64,000 bases of DNA, from positions 1 to 64,000 of the forward strand of contig JAOAPN010000016.1 of the NCBI GenBank assembly GCA_025462885.1. Direction: 5' to 3'. Source of the stretch: Acidobacteriaceae bacterium. Its GTDB lineage: Bacteria > Acidobacteriota > Terriglobia > Terriglobales > Acidobacteriaceae. Position numbers and translations under genes: made by a program. The notes under the pieces were generated by a model. That model saw only the letters and a program-made list of their open reading frames with translations. It was not told the DNA's origin and searched no databases. Below are positions 8,359 through 16,957 of this stretch, in pieces; the stretch's first letter is position 1; the number at the start of each line of letters is the position of its first letter.

Positions 8359-9645
8359 CTACTTCTTCTCCTTGACAGACCCGTCCGGCCCAAAGCTCAC
8401 TGGCTTGCTGCCATCCTTTGTCGTCACCTTGAATCCATCCGTCGTCACCTCGGCGTACCCGATCTGGAACCCCTTGGTCGCCTGAACATCGACGTTCTTC
8501 AGTTCGATATCGACCACATGCGACTCCGGCAGACCCACGATCACGCCTGCCCATTCGCTGTTCACACTCTTCACGTTCTCAATGCGGATGTTATGAAAGT
8601 GCGGCGTCAACCGCTGCACCGGCTCTGCTGGCACCGGCCCCTCCGGCATCACCTTCGGGTAGTACTCGCTGATCAGGATCGACACCTTCACCCCATCCAT
8701 CGTGATGTCCTTGAAGCTCAGGTTGCTGATGTCGTTGCCGCGATCGCGGTTCGACTTCACCCGAATCCCCTGATCGGTTCCCTTGAAGCTGACTCGCTCG
8801 GCATGGACGTTCTGCACGCCGCCCGCAACCTCGCTCCCGATCGACAGCCCATGGCCCGACTCGAACACACAGTCCGTAATCAAAATATCGTGGCTCGGAG
8901 CATCCGGCCCCGGCGAATTGATCGCGCCACTCTTGATCGCGACATTGTCATCGCCCACGCTCGCAAACACATGGTCGATCTTGATATTGCTCGAGCTGAA
9001 CGGATCGATCGCATCCGTATTCGGAGCGCCCCGCTGCGGAGCCAGCACCTTCATGTACTGGAACACCACATCGTCCGCGTAGTACGGCACAATCTGCCAG
9101 AACCCCGAGTTCTGCACCGTCACCTGCTCCACCACCACATGCTTCGAGTGGTCGATCAGCAGCAGCATCGGCCGCGGATGGTCCGTCCCCAGCACCCCCG
9201 CATCCTTCACGCCCTTCACATAGTCCCACCACACCTGCCCGCGCCCGTCGATCACCCCGCCGCCCGTGATCTTCACGTGCTCGGCATTCGTAATCGCCAC
9301 CAACGGCTGCACGGTCGACTGCCGCATCCGCATCGCCTTCGGATAATCCGCACGATCCACCGAGCCCAGCAGTGCCGCGTCCTTCTCCACATCGAACGTC
9401 ACATTGCTCTTGATCTCGATCGGCCCGGTAACAAACTTGCCCGCCTTCAGCACCACCGTTCCACCACCTGCAACCGAGCAGGCATCGATGGCCGACTGCA
9501 CCGCCGCCGTATCCTTCGCGACCCCATCGCCCTTGGCTCCATACTTCCGCACATCGCAGATCTTACCCGCCGCCAACGCAGGCAGCGCGCTCAGCACCAG
9601 GCCTGCAAATCCCATCACCGCCATCGAAACCCGAACCTGCTTCAT
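8359..9645 (-). CDS. secreted glycoside hydrolase family 28 (polygalacturonase-like)
   Basis: A 428-residue right-handed beta-helix enzyme expected to cut pectin or related uronic-acid polymers by inversion. The N-terminus (MKQVRVSMAVMGFAGLVLSA, then LPALAAG) is a signal peptide, followed by the pectate-lyase-like opening DVRKYGAKGDG. GH28 signatures are present: NTD near residue 209, GDDN near 231, GHG near 262 and RVK (usually RIK) near 294. ATG 9645 is supported by GGAGG just upstream; the frame is open to 9777 but that part is not signal-peptide-like. It is divergent from the M2 peptidase gene, whose promoter must lie in the 117 bases between them. Confidence 0.9.
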   Translation of the reverse strand: MKQVRVSMAVMGFAGLVLSALPALAAGKICDVRKYGAKGDGVAKDTAAVQSAIDACSVAGGGTVVLKAGKFVTGPIEIKSNVTFDVEKDAALLGSVDRADYPKAMRMRQSTVQPLVAITNAEHVKITGGGVIDGRGQVWWDYVKGVKDAGVLGTDHPRPMLLLIDHSKHVVVEQVTVQNSGFWQIVPYYADDVVFQYMKVLAPQRGAPNTDAIDPFSSSNIKIDHVFASVGDDNVAIKSGAINSPGPDAPSHDILITDCVFESGHGLSIGSEVAGGVQNVHAERVSFKGTDQGIRVKSNRDRGNDISNLSFKDITMDGVKVSILISEYYPKVMPEGPVPAEPVQRLTPHFHNIRIENVKSVNSEWAGVIVGLPESHVVDIELKNVDVQATKGFQIGYAEVTTDGFKVTTKDGSKPVSFGPDGSVKEKK

Positions 9646-9762
9646 CCTGCCTCCAGCGCATCGCGCACGCAACTGATTCCTACCGGGGAATCCTACGCGA
9701 AATTGGTCATACCACGCATCCCAAATAGAACAAATTCTCCTCAACTCGCGTAGACTCCGGCC

Positions 9763-11664
9763 ATGCGACTCCGCCACCTCCTCCTCGCCGCCACGCTCTT
9801 CGCTTCACCTCTCATTTACGGGCAGGCCGCTTCATCCGCCGCTCCGACAGCCGCCGAAGCCCAGTCGTTTATGGACCGCGCCGAAGCCGATCTCCTCGCC
9901 CTCACCAACGAGGCCAGCCGAGCCGCCTGGGTGCAGGAGACCAACATCACCGACGACACCGAAGCCATCGCCTCCAAAGCGAATGAGCGCCTCGCCCTCC
10001 GCACCAACCAACTCGTCCTCGAAGCGCGGCGCTTCGACAAGCTCACGCTCCCGCCGGATCTCACCCGAAAGTTCAATCTGCTCCGCCTCAACGGCTCCCC
10101 CACCGATCCTAAACTCGTCGCCGAGCTGACCCAGACCGCCGCCGCCCTCGACGGCATGTACGGCAAAGGCAAATTCTGCCGCAGCACAGCTCCCCCAAAA
10201 GCCAACACCCCTGGAAGCACCACGCGAAGCTTATCGCCGTCCGCGCAGGACTGTTTGGGGATTGAGGAGATTGGGGTGCTGATGGCGAAGTCGCGGGATC
10301 CGAAGGAGCTGCAGGATCTCTGGACCGGTTGGCACACGATCTCGCCGCCGATGCGTGACAAGTACGCTCGGCTGGTCGAGCTATCGAATCAAGGTGCCAA
10401 GGAGTTCGGCTTCAAGGACACCGGCGATCTCTGGCGCTCCGGTTACGACATGACGCCGGCACAGTTTTCTGCCGAACTTGAGCGCACCTGGACGCAGCTC
10501 GAGCCTCTGTATAAGGAGTTGCACGCGTATGTCCGCTTCCAGCTCATCCAGAAGTACGGAGCAGCCGCGACCCGCCCCGACGGCATGATCCCCGCCCATT
10601 TGCTCGGCAATCCCTGGGCTCAGGAGTGGGGCAACATCTACGACATCGTCGCCCCGGTCGCGACGAATTCCTTCAAGATGTACGACCTCGAAGCCGCGCT
10701 CAACCAGCAGATCAACGCCAAGGGCAAAGTCTCCGAACTGGAAGCCGCCAAGGCCATGGCCCGTTACGGCGAGTCGTTCTACAAGTCCATCGGCTTCGCT
10801 CCGCTGCCCGACACCTTCTGGCAGCGGTCGCAGTTCATCAAGCCCCGCGACCGCGAGGTCATCTGCCACGCCAGCGCGTGGGACGTCGACAGTGTCGAAG
10901 ACCTTCGCATCAAGATGTGCATCCACGTGACCTCCGACGACTTCACCGTCGTCCACCACGAGGAGGGCCACAACATGTACCAGCGCGCCTACAACAAGCA
11001 GCCCTTCCTCTTCCGCAACGGTGCCAACGATGGCTTCCACGAGGCCATCGGCGACTCGGTCGCCCTCGCGATCACCCCGGCATATCTCAAGCAGCTCGGC
11101 CTCATCGACCAGATCCCGCCTGCCGAAGCTGACATCCCGCTCCAGCTCCGCACGGCTATGGACAAGGTGGCCTTCCTGCCCTTCGGTCTGCTGATCGACA
11201 AGTGGCGCTGGCAGGTCTTCTCCGGCGAGACCAAACCCGCGGACTACAACAAGGCATGGTGGGCTCTCCGCGAGAAGTACCAGGGCGTCGCGCCACCCGT
11301 AGCCCGTACCGAAGCCGACTTCGATCCCGGCGCGAAATATCACATCCCCGGCAACGTCCCCTATGCGCGCTACTTCCTCGCCCGCATCTACCAGTTCCAG
11401 TTCTACAAGGCCATGTGCGAAGCCTCAGGCTACAAAGGCCCGTTGAACCGCTGCACCTTCTACGGCAGCAAGGCCGCAGGCGACAAGCTCAACACCATGC
11501 TCGCTGCCGGACAATCTCAGCCCTGGCAGATCACTCTGAAACAGATGACCGGCGAAGACCACCTCGACGCCACACCCATGCTCGAATACTTCCAGCCGCT
11601 TTATCTGTGGCTCAAACAGCAGAACGAACTGAACAAATCAAAGCCAGGCTGGAAGCCGGAATGA
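9763..11664 (+). CDS. M2 family peptidyl-dipeptidase A (ACE-like)
   Basis: A 633-residue zinc dipeptidyl carboxypeptidase, probably periplasmic: the N-terminus MRLRHLLLAATLFASPLIYG is a signal peptide. The zinc motif is H399-E-E-G-H403 (VVHHEEGHNMYQ) and the third ligand is E427 in FHEAIGD. The N-terminal EASRAAWVQETNITDDT block is typical of the family. One oddity is residues about 139-165 (CRSTAPPKANTPGSTTRSLS), a Ser/Pro/Thr-rich stretch with different codon use from its flanks, where I expect a short surface loop. No clear ribosome site precedes the ATG. Confidence 0.92.
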   Translation: MRLRHLLLAATLFASPLIYGQAASSAAPTAAEAQSFMDRAEADLLALTNEASRAAWVQETNITDDTEAIASKANERLALRTNQLVLEARRFDKLTLPPDLTRKFNLLRLNGSPTDPKLVAELTQTAAALDGMYGKGKFCRSTAPPKANTPGSTTRSLSPSAQDCLGIEEIGVLMAKSRDPKELQDLWTGWHTISPPMRDKYARLVELSNQGAKEFGFKDTGDLWRSGYDMTPAQFSAELERTWTQLEPLYKELHAYVRFQLIQKYGAAATRPDGMIPAHLLGNPWAQEWGNIYDIVAPVATNSFKMYDLEAALNQQINAKGKVSELEAAKAMARYGESFYKSIGFAPLPDTFWQRSQFIKPRDREVICHASAWDVDSVEDLRIKMCIHVTSDDFTVVHHEEGHNMYQRAYNKQPFLFRNGANDGFHEAIGDSVALAITPAYLKQLGLIDQIPPAEADIPLQLRTAMDKVAFLPFGLLIDKWRWQVFSGETKPADYNKAWWALREKYQGVAPPVARTEADFDPGAKYHIPGNVPYARYFLARIYQFQFYKAMCEASGYKGPLNRCTFYGSKAAGDKLNTMLAAGQSQPWQITLKQMTGEDHLDATPMLEYFQPLYLWLKQQNELNKSKPGWKPE

Positions 11665-11695
11665 TGGTTGGGGAGCGAAGCGTTCTTGTATTTAT

Positions 11696-11715
11696 TTATA
11701 TAAAATGTTATATAA
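11696..11715 (+). promoter_or_regulatory. putative operator of the toxin-antitoxin pair
   Basis: TTATATAA occurs twice, at 11696-11703 and 11708-11715, separated by AATG. Each copy is itself a palindrome, so the whole is also an inverted repeat, five bases before the toxin ATG. This is the geometry expected for autorepression by the HTH antitoxin alone or with its toxin. Confidence 0.65.
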
Positions 11716-11720
11716 GTTGA

Positions 11721-12110
11721 ATGACTGCAATGTCTTTACCTAGTGATGCAGTCATTGTCTGGGAGGGCGACTCGCTTGATATTCTGCGAAGTTTTCCTGA
11801 AGACATCCGCGGAGAGTTCGGTCAGGCACTCCGTGCCATGCAGGAGGGGGAACGCCCCACATGCGATACGCGACCGATGCAATCCGTTGGCTCTGGCGTC
11901 TTCGAACTCAAGCTGCAGGATAGCCGCACCTGGTATCGCACCTTATATCTATCGAAGATAGACAATGTGATTTACGTTCTTCACTGTTTCGAAAAATCTT
12001 CACGAAAAACGCCAAAAAGTGACCTACAGTTGGCGGCCAGAAGACTGTCTCTTCTGTTTGAACGTATCCAATTGGAGAAGAAAAATGAAAAGCGAACCCA
12101 CAAAACCTAG
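11721..12110 (+). CDS. higB: HigB/RelE-like toxin (phage Gp49-like family)
   Basis: A 129-residue protein of the Gp49-like (PF05973) branch of the RelE/HigB fold, which usually cleaves mRNA on the ribosome. Family features are SFPEDIRGEFGQALRAMQEG near the start, GSGVFELKLQDSRTWYRTLY in the middle and IYVLHCFEKSSRKTP, with the basic residues expected to handle RNA. Toxin-first order and overlap with the downstream HTH gene are typical of HigBA. The A+T-rich leader differs sharply from neighbouring DNA, which hints at horizontal gain. A second in-frame ATG at 11730 is possible. Confidence 0.85.
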   Translation: MTAMSLPSDAVIVWEGDSLDILRSFPEDIRGEFGQALRAMQEGERPTCDTRPMQSVGSGVFELKLQDSRTWYRTLYLSKIDNVIYVLHCFEKSSRKTPKSDLQLAARRLSLLFERIQLEKKNEKRTHKT

Positions 12111-12432
12111 CCACCTCACGCATGGAAATGTCTTTGACGATCTCGGCTTCAGCCCTGAGAAAGCACTTCAGCTCAAGGTTAAAAGCGATCTGTTCCTCGC
12201 AATCCGACGCCATATTGAGGCCGCTGGTCATATCCAGCGCGATCTCTGCAGGATTCTGGGCGAGCACCAGCCCCAGGTCAGCAACCTGGTCAATGGGCGT
12301 ATCTCGAAGATCAGTATCGAGAAGCTGCTTGGCTATGCGAGCCGCCTCGGCCTCAATGCCACAGTCAGAATTCGGCCAGCCTCAACCGCTGCCAAACCGA
12401 AGCGCACGCCAACCAAGAAGCTAGCCGCCTAA
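12085..12432 (+). CDS. higA: HigA-like XRE-family antitoxin
   Basis: A 115-residue helix-turn-helix protein expected to neutralise the toxin and repress the operon. NVFDDLGFSPEKALQLKVKS followed by LFLAIRRHIEAAGHIQRDL is the HTH_37-type antitoxin pattern; the recognition helix lies in EHQPQVSNLVNGRISKISIE. The tail is Lys/Pro-rich. The ATG at 12085 has GGAGAAGAAAA directly upstream and overlaps the toxin gene by 26 bases, so the two are co-translated. Confidence 0.85.
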   Translation: MKSEPTKPSHLTHGNVFDDLGFSPEKALQLKVKSDLFLAIRRHIEAAGHIQRDLCRILGEHQPQVSNLVNGRISKISIEKLLGYASRLGLNATVRIRPASTAAKPKRTPTKKLAA

Positions 12433-12461
12433 CCACGCAGACATTGGCGAGTCCAAACTTA

Positions 12462-13481
12462 ATGCGCCCCGTCCTCCAAGCCGTTCTGCTCGCCCTCACA
12501 GCAGCGAGCGCCCTTGCGCAGGACACCCTCCGCACCACCACTACCCTCGTCGTCGTACCCACCCTTGTCCAGACCACCTCGCAGGATGTCGTCTACACCC
12601 TCACCGCCGATGACTTCATCCTTACCGACAACGGCACGCCGCAAAAGATCAAGCTGGAACCTACCTCCACGCAGCCGCTCTCTCTCGTGGTTCTGATTCA
12701 GACGGGCGGCCCTGCTGCGCGGGAGCTTCAGTACTACGCCCACCTTGAGACCATGCTGGCCTCCCTGCTCGAAGACGGCACCAGCCAGCCGTCCAGGAAT
12801 GAGGTCTCCATCGTCAACTTCGACAGCAAGCCGGAGGGCGCGTCTCCCTTCACCTCCAATGTCGCCGAGTGGACCGACGCCATCAACCACCCCGACCCGG
12901 GCGACTCCGGAGCCGCCGTCCTCGATGCCGTCGCCTATGCGCTTCGCCTGCTCAGCGATCAGCCGACCACCAATCGCCGCGCCATCCTGCTGCTCTCCCA
13001 GCCCACCGACAACGGCAGCAAGACCACCCTCAAACAGATCCTTCGCGCTACCGGCGAGACCAATACCGCGATCTACACCCTTACTTTTTGGCCTGAGAAA
13101 GAAGCCTTCAAGAACGCCTTCAAAGATCCCGCGCACCTTAACCCACCGAAAGACTTCGGTGCCGGTTCATTCCAGGGATACTTCGATCTCAGCATACCGC
13201 TCAACCTGCTGCTCTCAACGATGCAGAAGAACATCGCGGCAAATATAGCCACGCTTACCGGAGGCGAAGCCGCGATCTTCGACAACCAGCATTCTCTCGA
13301 AGCGGATCTGGCCACCCTCACCACTCACATCCGCAATCGCTATCTGCTGACCTTCCAGCCCGCGAGCCCGAAGCCCGGACTCCACACGCTGGCAGTCCGC
13401 CTGCCCAGCCACCCGGAGCTTTCCGTCTCCGCGCGCACCAGCTACTGGTCCGCTGAGCCTGAGAGCTTGCCTGCAAAATAG
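12462..13481 (+). CDS. secreted VWFA-related protein (acidobacterial type)
   Basis: A 339-residue exported protein. The signal peptide is MRPVLQAVLLALTAASALAQ. The opening TTTTLVVVPTLVQTTSQDVV and the TADDFILTDNGTPQKIKLE stretch match the VWFA-related domain family expanded in Acidobacteria, and the following region (LSLVVLIQTGGPA onward) corresponds to the von Willebrand A fold. The canonical metal site DxSxS is not preserved (IQTGG), so metal-dependent adhesion is doubtful. An alternative TTG start at 12444 exists; ATG 12462 starts the signal peptide cleanly. Its role is unknown. Confidence 0.8.
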   Translation: MRPVLQAVLLALTAASALAQDTLRTTTTLVVVPTLVQTTSQDVVYTLTADDFILTDNGTPQKIKLEPTSTQPLSLVVLIQTGGPAARELQYYAHLETMLASLLEDGTSQPSRNEVSIVNFDSKPEGASPFTSNVAEWTDAINHPDPGDSGAAVLDAVAYALRLLSDQPTTNRRAILLLSQPTDNGSKTTLKQILRATGETNTAIYTLTFWPEKEAFKNAFKDPAHLNPPKDFGAGSFQGYFDLSIPLNLLLSTMQKNIAANIATLTGGEAAIFDNQHSLEADLATLTTHIRNRYLLTFQPASPKPGLHTLAVRLPSHPELSVSARTSYWSAEPESLPAK

Positions 13482-13595
13482 AAATAAGATCAAGCGATCA
13501 TTACGGATGGAATGAGGGCCGCGCCCGGACATCCTCACGCCATCGTCCTACATCGCACTTAATGTGGCAAAAAGCCGCACGAGGAACCTTGCAAA

Positions 13596-13859
13596 ATGTC
13601 AGATCCTACCCGCGAACTTAATATTGCTCCACTTGATATCGACAATCTGAAACCACTTGAGTCCGATCCGGAAGCCATCATCCCAAAGCACCCGCACGAT
13701 CCGGATCACATCAATCCCAAGCTCGCCTCCGACATCCGTTACTGGGCCGACGAATTCAAAGTCTCCGGCCAGATTCTCCACGAAGCCGTCCGCATCCACG
13801 GAACCTCGGCTGAAAAGGTCCGGGCCGCCCTGGCCGCTCACCGCGTCAGCCTCACATAA
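13596..13859 (+). CDS. DUF3606-like small protein
   Basis: An 87-residue protein whose C-terminal half (DIRYWADEFKVSGQILHEAV followed by GTSAEKVRAALA) matches the short DUF3606 helix-rich domain; that family is of unknown function. The N-terminal half is acidic and Pro-rich. GAGGAA lies about 10 bases before the ATG. It is a single gene closed by a strong hairpin. Confidence 0.75.
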   Translation: MSDPTRELNIAPLDIDNLKPLESDPEAIIPKHPHDPDHINPKLASDIRYWADEFKVSGQILHEAVRIHGTSAEKVRAALAAHRVSLT

Positions 13860-13865
13860 ACAATC

Positions 13866-13899
13866 AAGCGGCACTCGTTGAACCTCACGAGTGCCGCTT
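13866..13899. terminator. bidirectional terminator hairpin
   Basis: AAGCGGCACTCGT (13866-13878) pairs perfectly with ACGAGTGCCGCTT (13887-13899) around an 8-base loop. It separates the convergent DUF3606 and aldo/keto reductase genes. The AA/TT ends give short U-rich tails in both directions. Confidence 0.8.
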
Positions 13900-13918
13900 A
13901 ACAATTTACAAGCGCAAT

Positions 13919-14794
13919 TTAGACCGCCGCTTCGACCTCGCCCCAGTCCGCTTCGCTCAGCCGAACACTCGCTGCCCCGACATTCTCCTCCAGGTGCTTC
14001 AGGCTGGAAGTCCCCGGAATCGGTAGCATCACCGGACTGCGTCGCAGCAGCCAGGCCAGCATCAGTTGGCTCACCGAAACTCCGGCCGTCTTCGCCACCC
14101 CATCCAGCTTTCCTCCCGGAGCAGTCAGCTTGCCGGCGGCGACCGGATACCACGGAATAAAGCCGATCCCTTCGCGCTCGCAGAACTGCAGTACAGCCTC
14201 ATGCTTCCGCTCCGACAGGTTGTACTTGTTCTGCACGCTCACAATCGGCACTACCTTGCGCGCGCGTTCGATCTCCTCTACTCCAACCTCGCTCAATCCG
14301 ACGTGCCGAATCTTGCCTTCTGCCTGAAGCTTCGCAATCTCTCCCAGCGATTCCTCCACCGGCACCTTCGGATCGATACGGTGCAACTGCCAAAGATCGA
14401 TGCGCTCCACCTTCAGATAGCGCAGACTCATCTCCACTTCCTGCCTTAAGTAAGCGGGCCGACCCAGCGGTTCACTCTTCGACGGACCTGTGCGCGCCAG
14501 CCCGCCTTTGGTGGCAATCACCACCTCGTCCGCATACGGCGACAGCGCCTCCCCGATCAGCCGCTCTACCTCTTGCGGCCCGTATGCGTCCGCCGTATCG
14601 ATGAAGTTCACCCCCAACTCCACCGCTCGACGCAGCACCGCCGTCGCACCCACGCGGTCCGTAGGAGCGCCCCATGCGCCATCCGGAATCAACCGCATCG
14701 TCCCGTAACCCAGCCGGTTCACCACCAGATCGCCGCCCAGCGCAAACGTCTCGCTGCCCGTCGTACCCACATTTGCATTCGTATTCGTAGCCAT
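13919..14794 (-). CDS. aldo/keto reductase, paralogue 1
   Basis: A 291-residue NADPH-dependent (alpha/beta)8 oxidoreductase. The catalytic set is visible: Asp and Tyr in FIDTADAYGP, Lys in VVIATKGG and His in LWQLHRID. The C-terminal MLPIPGTSSLKHLEENV is the NADP-binding end. It is closely similar along its whole length to the adjacent 14902-15774 gene, so the pair arose by tandem duplication. The natural substrate cannot be read from sequence; related enzymes act on small aldehydes or quinones. An in-frame ATG at 14800 is an alternative start. Confidence 0.88.
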   Translation of the reverse strand: MATNTNANVGTTGSETFALGGDLVVNRLGYGTMRLIPDGAWGAPTDRVGATAVLRRAVELGVNFIDTADAYGPQEVERLIGEALSPYADEVVIATKGGLARTGPSKSEPLGRPAYLRQEVEMSLRYLKVERIDLWQLHRIDPKVPVEESLGEIAKLQAEGKIRHVGLSEVGVEEIERARKVVPIVSVQNKYNLSERKHEAVLQFCEREGIGFIPWYPVAAGKLTAPGGKLDGVAKTAGVSVSQLMLAWLLRRSPVMLPIPGTSSLKHLEENVGAASVRLSEADWGEVEAAV

Positions 14795-14837
14795 CCTCAT
14801 ACGATGCCACAAGTGCGAACCCGGTGCCCCGAAGAGA

Positions 14838-14868
14838 AAGGGCCGTGCCCAGTACCGGCACGGCCCTT
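14838..14868 (-). terminator. hairpin between the two aldo/keto reductase genes
   Basis: AAGGGCCGTGCC (14838-14849) pairs with GGCACGGCCCTT (14857-14868), a perfect 12-bp stem with a 7-base loop, 33 bases after the stop of the upstream paralogue on the minus strand. The tandem genes are therefore probably separate transcription units. Confidence 0.75.
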
Positions 14869-14901
14869 CACCCCTCCAGGCGATCTAAACAACATCCAAA
14901 T

Positions 14902-15774
14902 CTACTTGGCAGCCGACTCAATCTCAGCCCACTCCGCTTCACTCAGAGTCACGCCCGCAGCGGCGATGTTCTCCTCTACGTGCTTCACGCTGGAGGTACC
15001 CGGAATCGGCAGAATCACCGGGCTGCGCTGCAACAGCCACGCTAGCGACAACTGGCTCACGGTAGCTCCGTGCCGCTTCGCCACCTCGTCCAGCTTGCCA
15101 CCCGGCTTGGCCAGTTTGCCCGCCGCGACGGGAAACCACGGAATGAACGCCAGGTTGTGCTTGGTGCAGTAATCGACTACGTCCTCTGCGGCGCGGTCCT
15201 CGATGTTGTACTTGTTCTGCACGCTCACGATCTCGATCGTCTTGCGCGCCTGCTCGATCTCCTTCACCGAGACCTCGCTGAGCCCGACGTGCTTGATCTT
15301 GCCCTGCTCCTGCAGCTTCTTGATGATGCCCAGCGACTCTTCCACTGGAACCTTCGCGTCGATGCGGTGCAACTGCCACAGATCGATCCGCTCCAGCTTC
15401 AGCCGCCGCAGACTCATCTCCACCTGCTGCTGCAAGTATTCGGGACGACCGACCGGCAGCCACTGATTCGGCCCCTGACGCGTCAGGCCAGCCTTGGTCG
15501 CGATCACCACGCCCTTGGCATAGGGAGCCAGGGCCTCGCCGATCAGACGCTCACTCACGTTCGGCCCGTAGGAATCGGCCGTATCGATGAAGTTCACGCC
15601 CAGCTCTACCGCTCGCTGTAGAACGCGCTTGCTCTCAGCCGCGTCCTTCGGTTCGCCCCAGATGCCATCTCCGGTGATGCGCATCGCACCGTATCCCAGG
15701 CGGTTTACAACCAGATCGCCGCCGATTGAAAACGTTCCACTTGCCTTTGCATTCACTTCAGTCGCAGTCGCCAT
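14902..15774 (-). CDS. aldo/keto reductase, paralogue 2
   Basis: A 290-residue aldo/keto reductase with the same catalytic residues as its neighbour (FIDTADSYGP, VVIATKAGL, LWQLHRID) and the same IPGTSSVKHVEEN cofactor end. Long identical blocks include GGDLVVNRLGYG, RAVELGVNFIDTAD, ERIDLWQLHRID, KVPVEESLG and VSVQNKYN. ATG 15774 is preceded by GAGGATGATCTTT; an in-frame start at 15789 is possible. No regulator lies beside the pair. Confidence 0.88.
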   Translation of the reverse strand: MATATEVNAKASGTFSIGGDLVVNRLGYGAMRITGDGIWGEPKDAAESKRVLQRAVELGVNFIDTADSYGPNVSERLIGEALAPYAKGVVIATKAGLTRQGPNQWLPVGRPEYLQQQVEMSLRRLKLERIDLWQLHRIDAKVPVEESLGIIKKLQEQGKIKHVGLSEVSVKEIEQARKTIEIVSVQNKYNIEDRAAEDVVDYCTKHNLAFIPWFPVAAGKLAKPGGKLDEVAKRHGATVSQLSLAWLLQRSPVILPIPGTSSVKHVEENIAAAGVTLSEAEWAEIESAAK

Positions 15775-15848
15775 AAAGATCATCCTCATCCGCCCATCCT
15801 GGGCATCGCTGTTGGTAGTCCTGCTCTCTGTTTCGAATGCGCCTCAAG

Positions 15849-16802
15849 CTAAGGCCGCATCCCCTCAAGCTCGACCCGCGCCAGTTCCGCAAACATGCTG
15901 CGTCCCTCGATCCGCATGGTCTCGCCCTCTTCCAGAACTCGTATTTTTTCTGAAATTCCCAACCGCAGAGCCTCTGCCTCGAGCCGCTGCACAGGCTCAT
16001 CCATCGGCTCGCGGCCCAGCCGAAATGTTCCAAAGTGCATGGGGATCATCCACTCCGCGCCCGTCTCCACGAAGCCCCGAACTGCCTCCTCCGGGCTGGT
16101 ATGCACCGAGCGATAGGTATCGGGAAAGTATGCCCCGATCGGGAGCAGGGCTACATCCGGCTTGAGCTGCCGTCCTACCTCTTTGAACCCATCAAAATAG
16201 GCCGTGTCGCCCGAGTGGTAGATGCTCTGGACTCCGTCCGAGACGCAGTACCCGCCGAATCCGCGATGCGTATCGCGAAACATCCTCGCGCCCCAGTGCT
16301 TGCAGGGAGTCATGGTCACCTGAAGACCCAGAACGACCTTCTGCTCCCACCATTCCATCGCATGGACCGCCGAAAAACCGATCTTGTCCACCAGATCTTC
16401 AACACCACGTGGAACCACTACCACGGGTGCAACGCCACGCAACTTCTTCGTCCGCCGCACTACTCTCCGCAGCGTCGGCAGGTTGAGATGGTCCATATGG
16501 GCGTGGGTGATCAGGATCATGTCGATCGCGGGCATCCCCTCCAGCTTCAGCCCTGGAACCCGTTGCCGCCGCAGCACCACCAGCCGCTTGGCAAACACCG
16601 GATCGACCAGCACATTCCGCCCTCCGATCTGCAACAGAAAAGACGAGTGTCCGATAAACGTCACCCCGATCTCGCCCTCACCGGCCAAATCCAGATCGCG
16701 GGGAACTCCCGTCATGGGATTTTCGTGGCTTTCGCGCACCAACTTCACGAATTGCTTCAGCTTCGTCACGACCATCGGTCTGTTCCGCCGCAAATCCGTC
16801 AT
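15849..16802 (-). CDS. metallo-beta-lactamase-fold hydrolase (NAPE-PLD/UlaG-like)
   Basis: A 317-residue metal-dependent hydrolase. The zinc motif THAHMDHLN (HxHxDH) follows the strand VTFIGHSSFLLQIGGRNVLV, and later ligands are in KHWGAR and HSGDTAYFDG. The order of these blocks, and MHFGTF near the end, fit the family that includes N-acyl-phosphatidylethanolamine phospholipase D and bacterial relatives of unknown substrate. There is no signal peptide. ATG 16802 has GAGGAAGGG 9 bases upstream. Naming a substrate would be speculation. Confidence 0.85.
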   Translation of the reverse strand: MTDLRRNRPMVVTKLKQFVKLVRESHENPMTGVPRDLDLAGEGEIGVTFIGHSSFLLQIGGRNVLVDPVFAKRLVVLRRQRVPGLKLEGMPAIDMILITHAHMDHLNLPTLRRVVRRTKKLRGVAPVVVVPRGVEDLVDKIGFSAVHAMEWWEQKVVLGLQVTMTPCKHWGARMFRDTHRGFGGYCVSDGVQSIYHSGDTAYFDGFKEVGRQLKPDVALLPIGAYFPDTYRSVHTSPEEAVRGFVETGAEWMIPMHFGTFRLGREPMDEPVQRLEAEALRLGISEKIRVLEEGETMRIEGRSMFAELARVELEGMRP

Positions 16803-16957
16803 ACGCCACAACCCTTCCTCTTATCAGATGCAGCTACACGTTCATCGGACACAATCCAGATCAAAGGCGCGTAAATACCCAAGCTACAAAGCTTGCATCA
16901 CATTCACTAGAGCCGACTACCGCCAGGATCGATCGCCCTTCTTAAGAAGCACCTACT

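Noticed and set aside
8320..9753. A 477-codon open frame on the + strand
   Set aside because: His/Arg-rich mirror of the GH28 gene, which carries intact catalytic motifs on the other strand.
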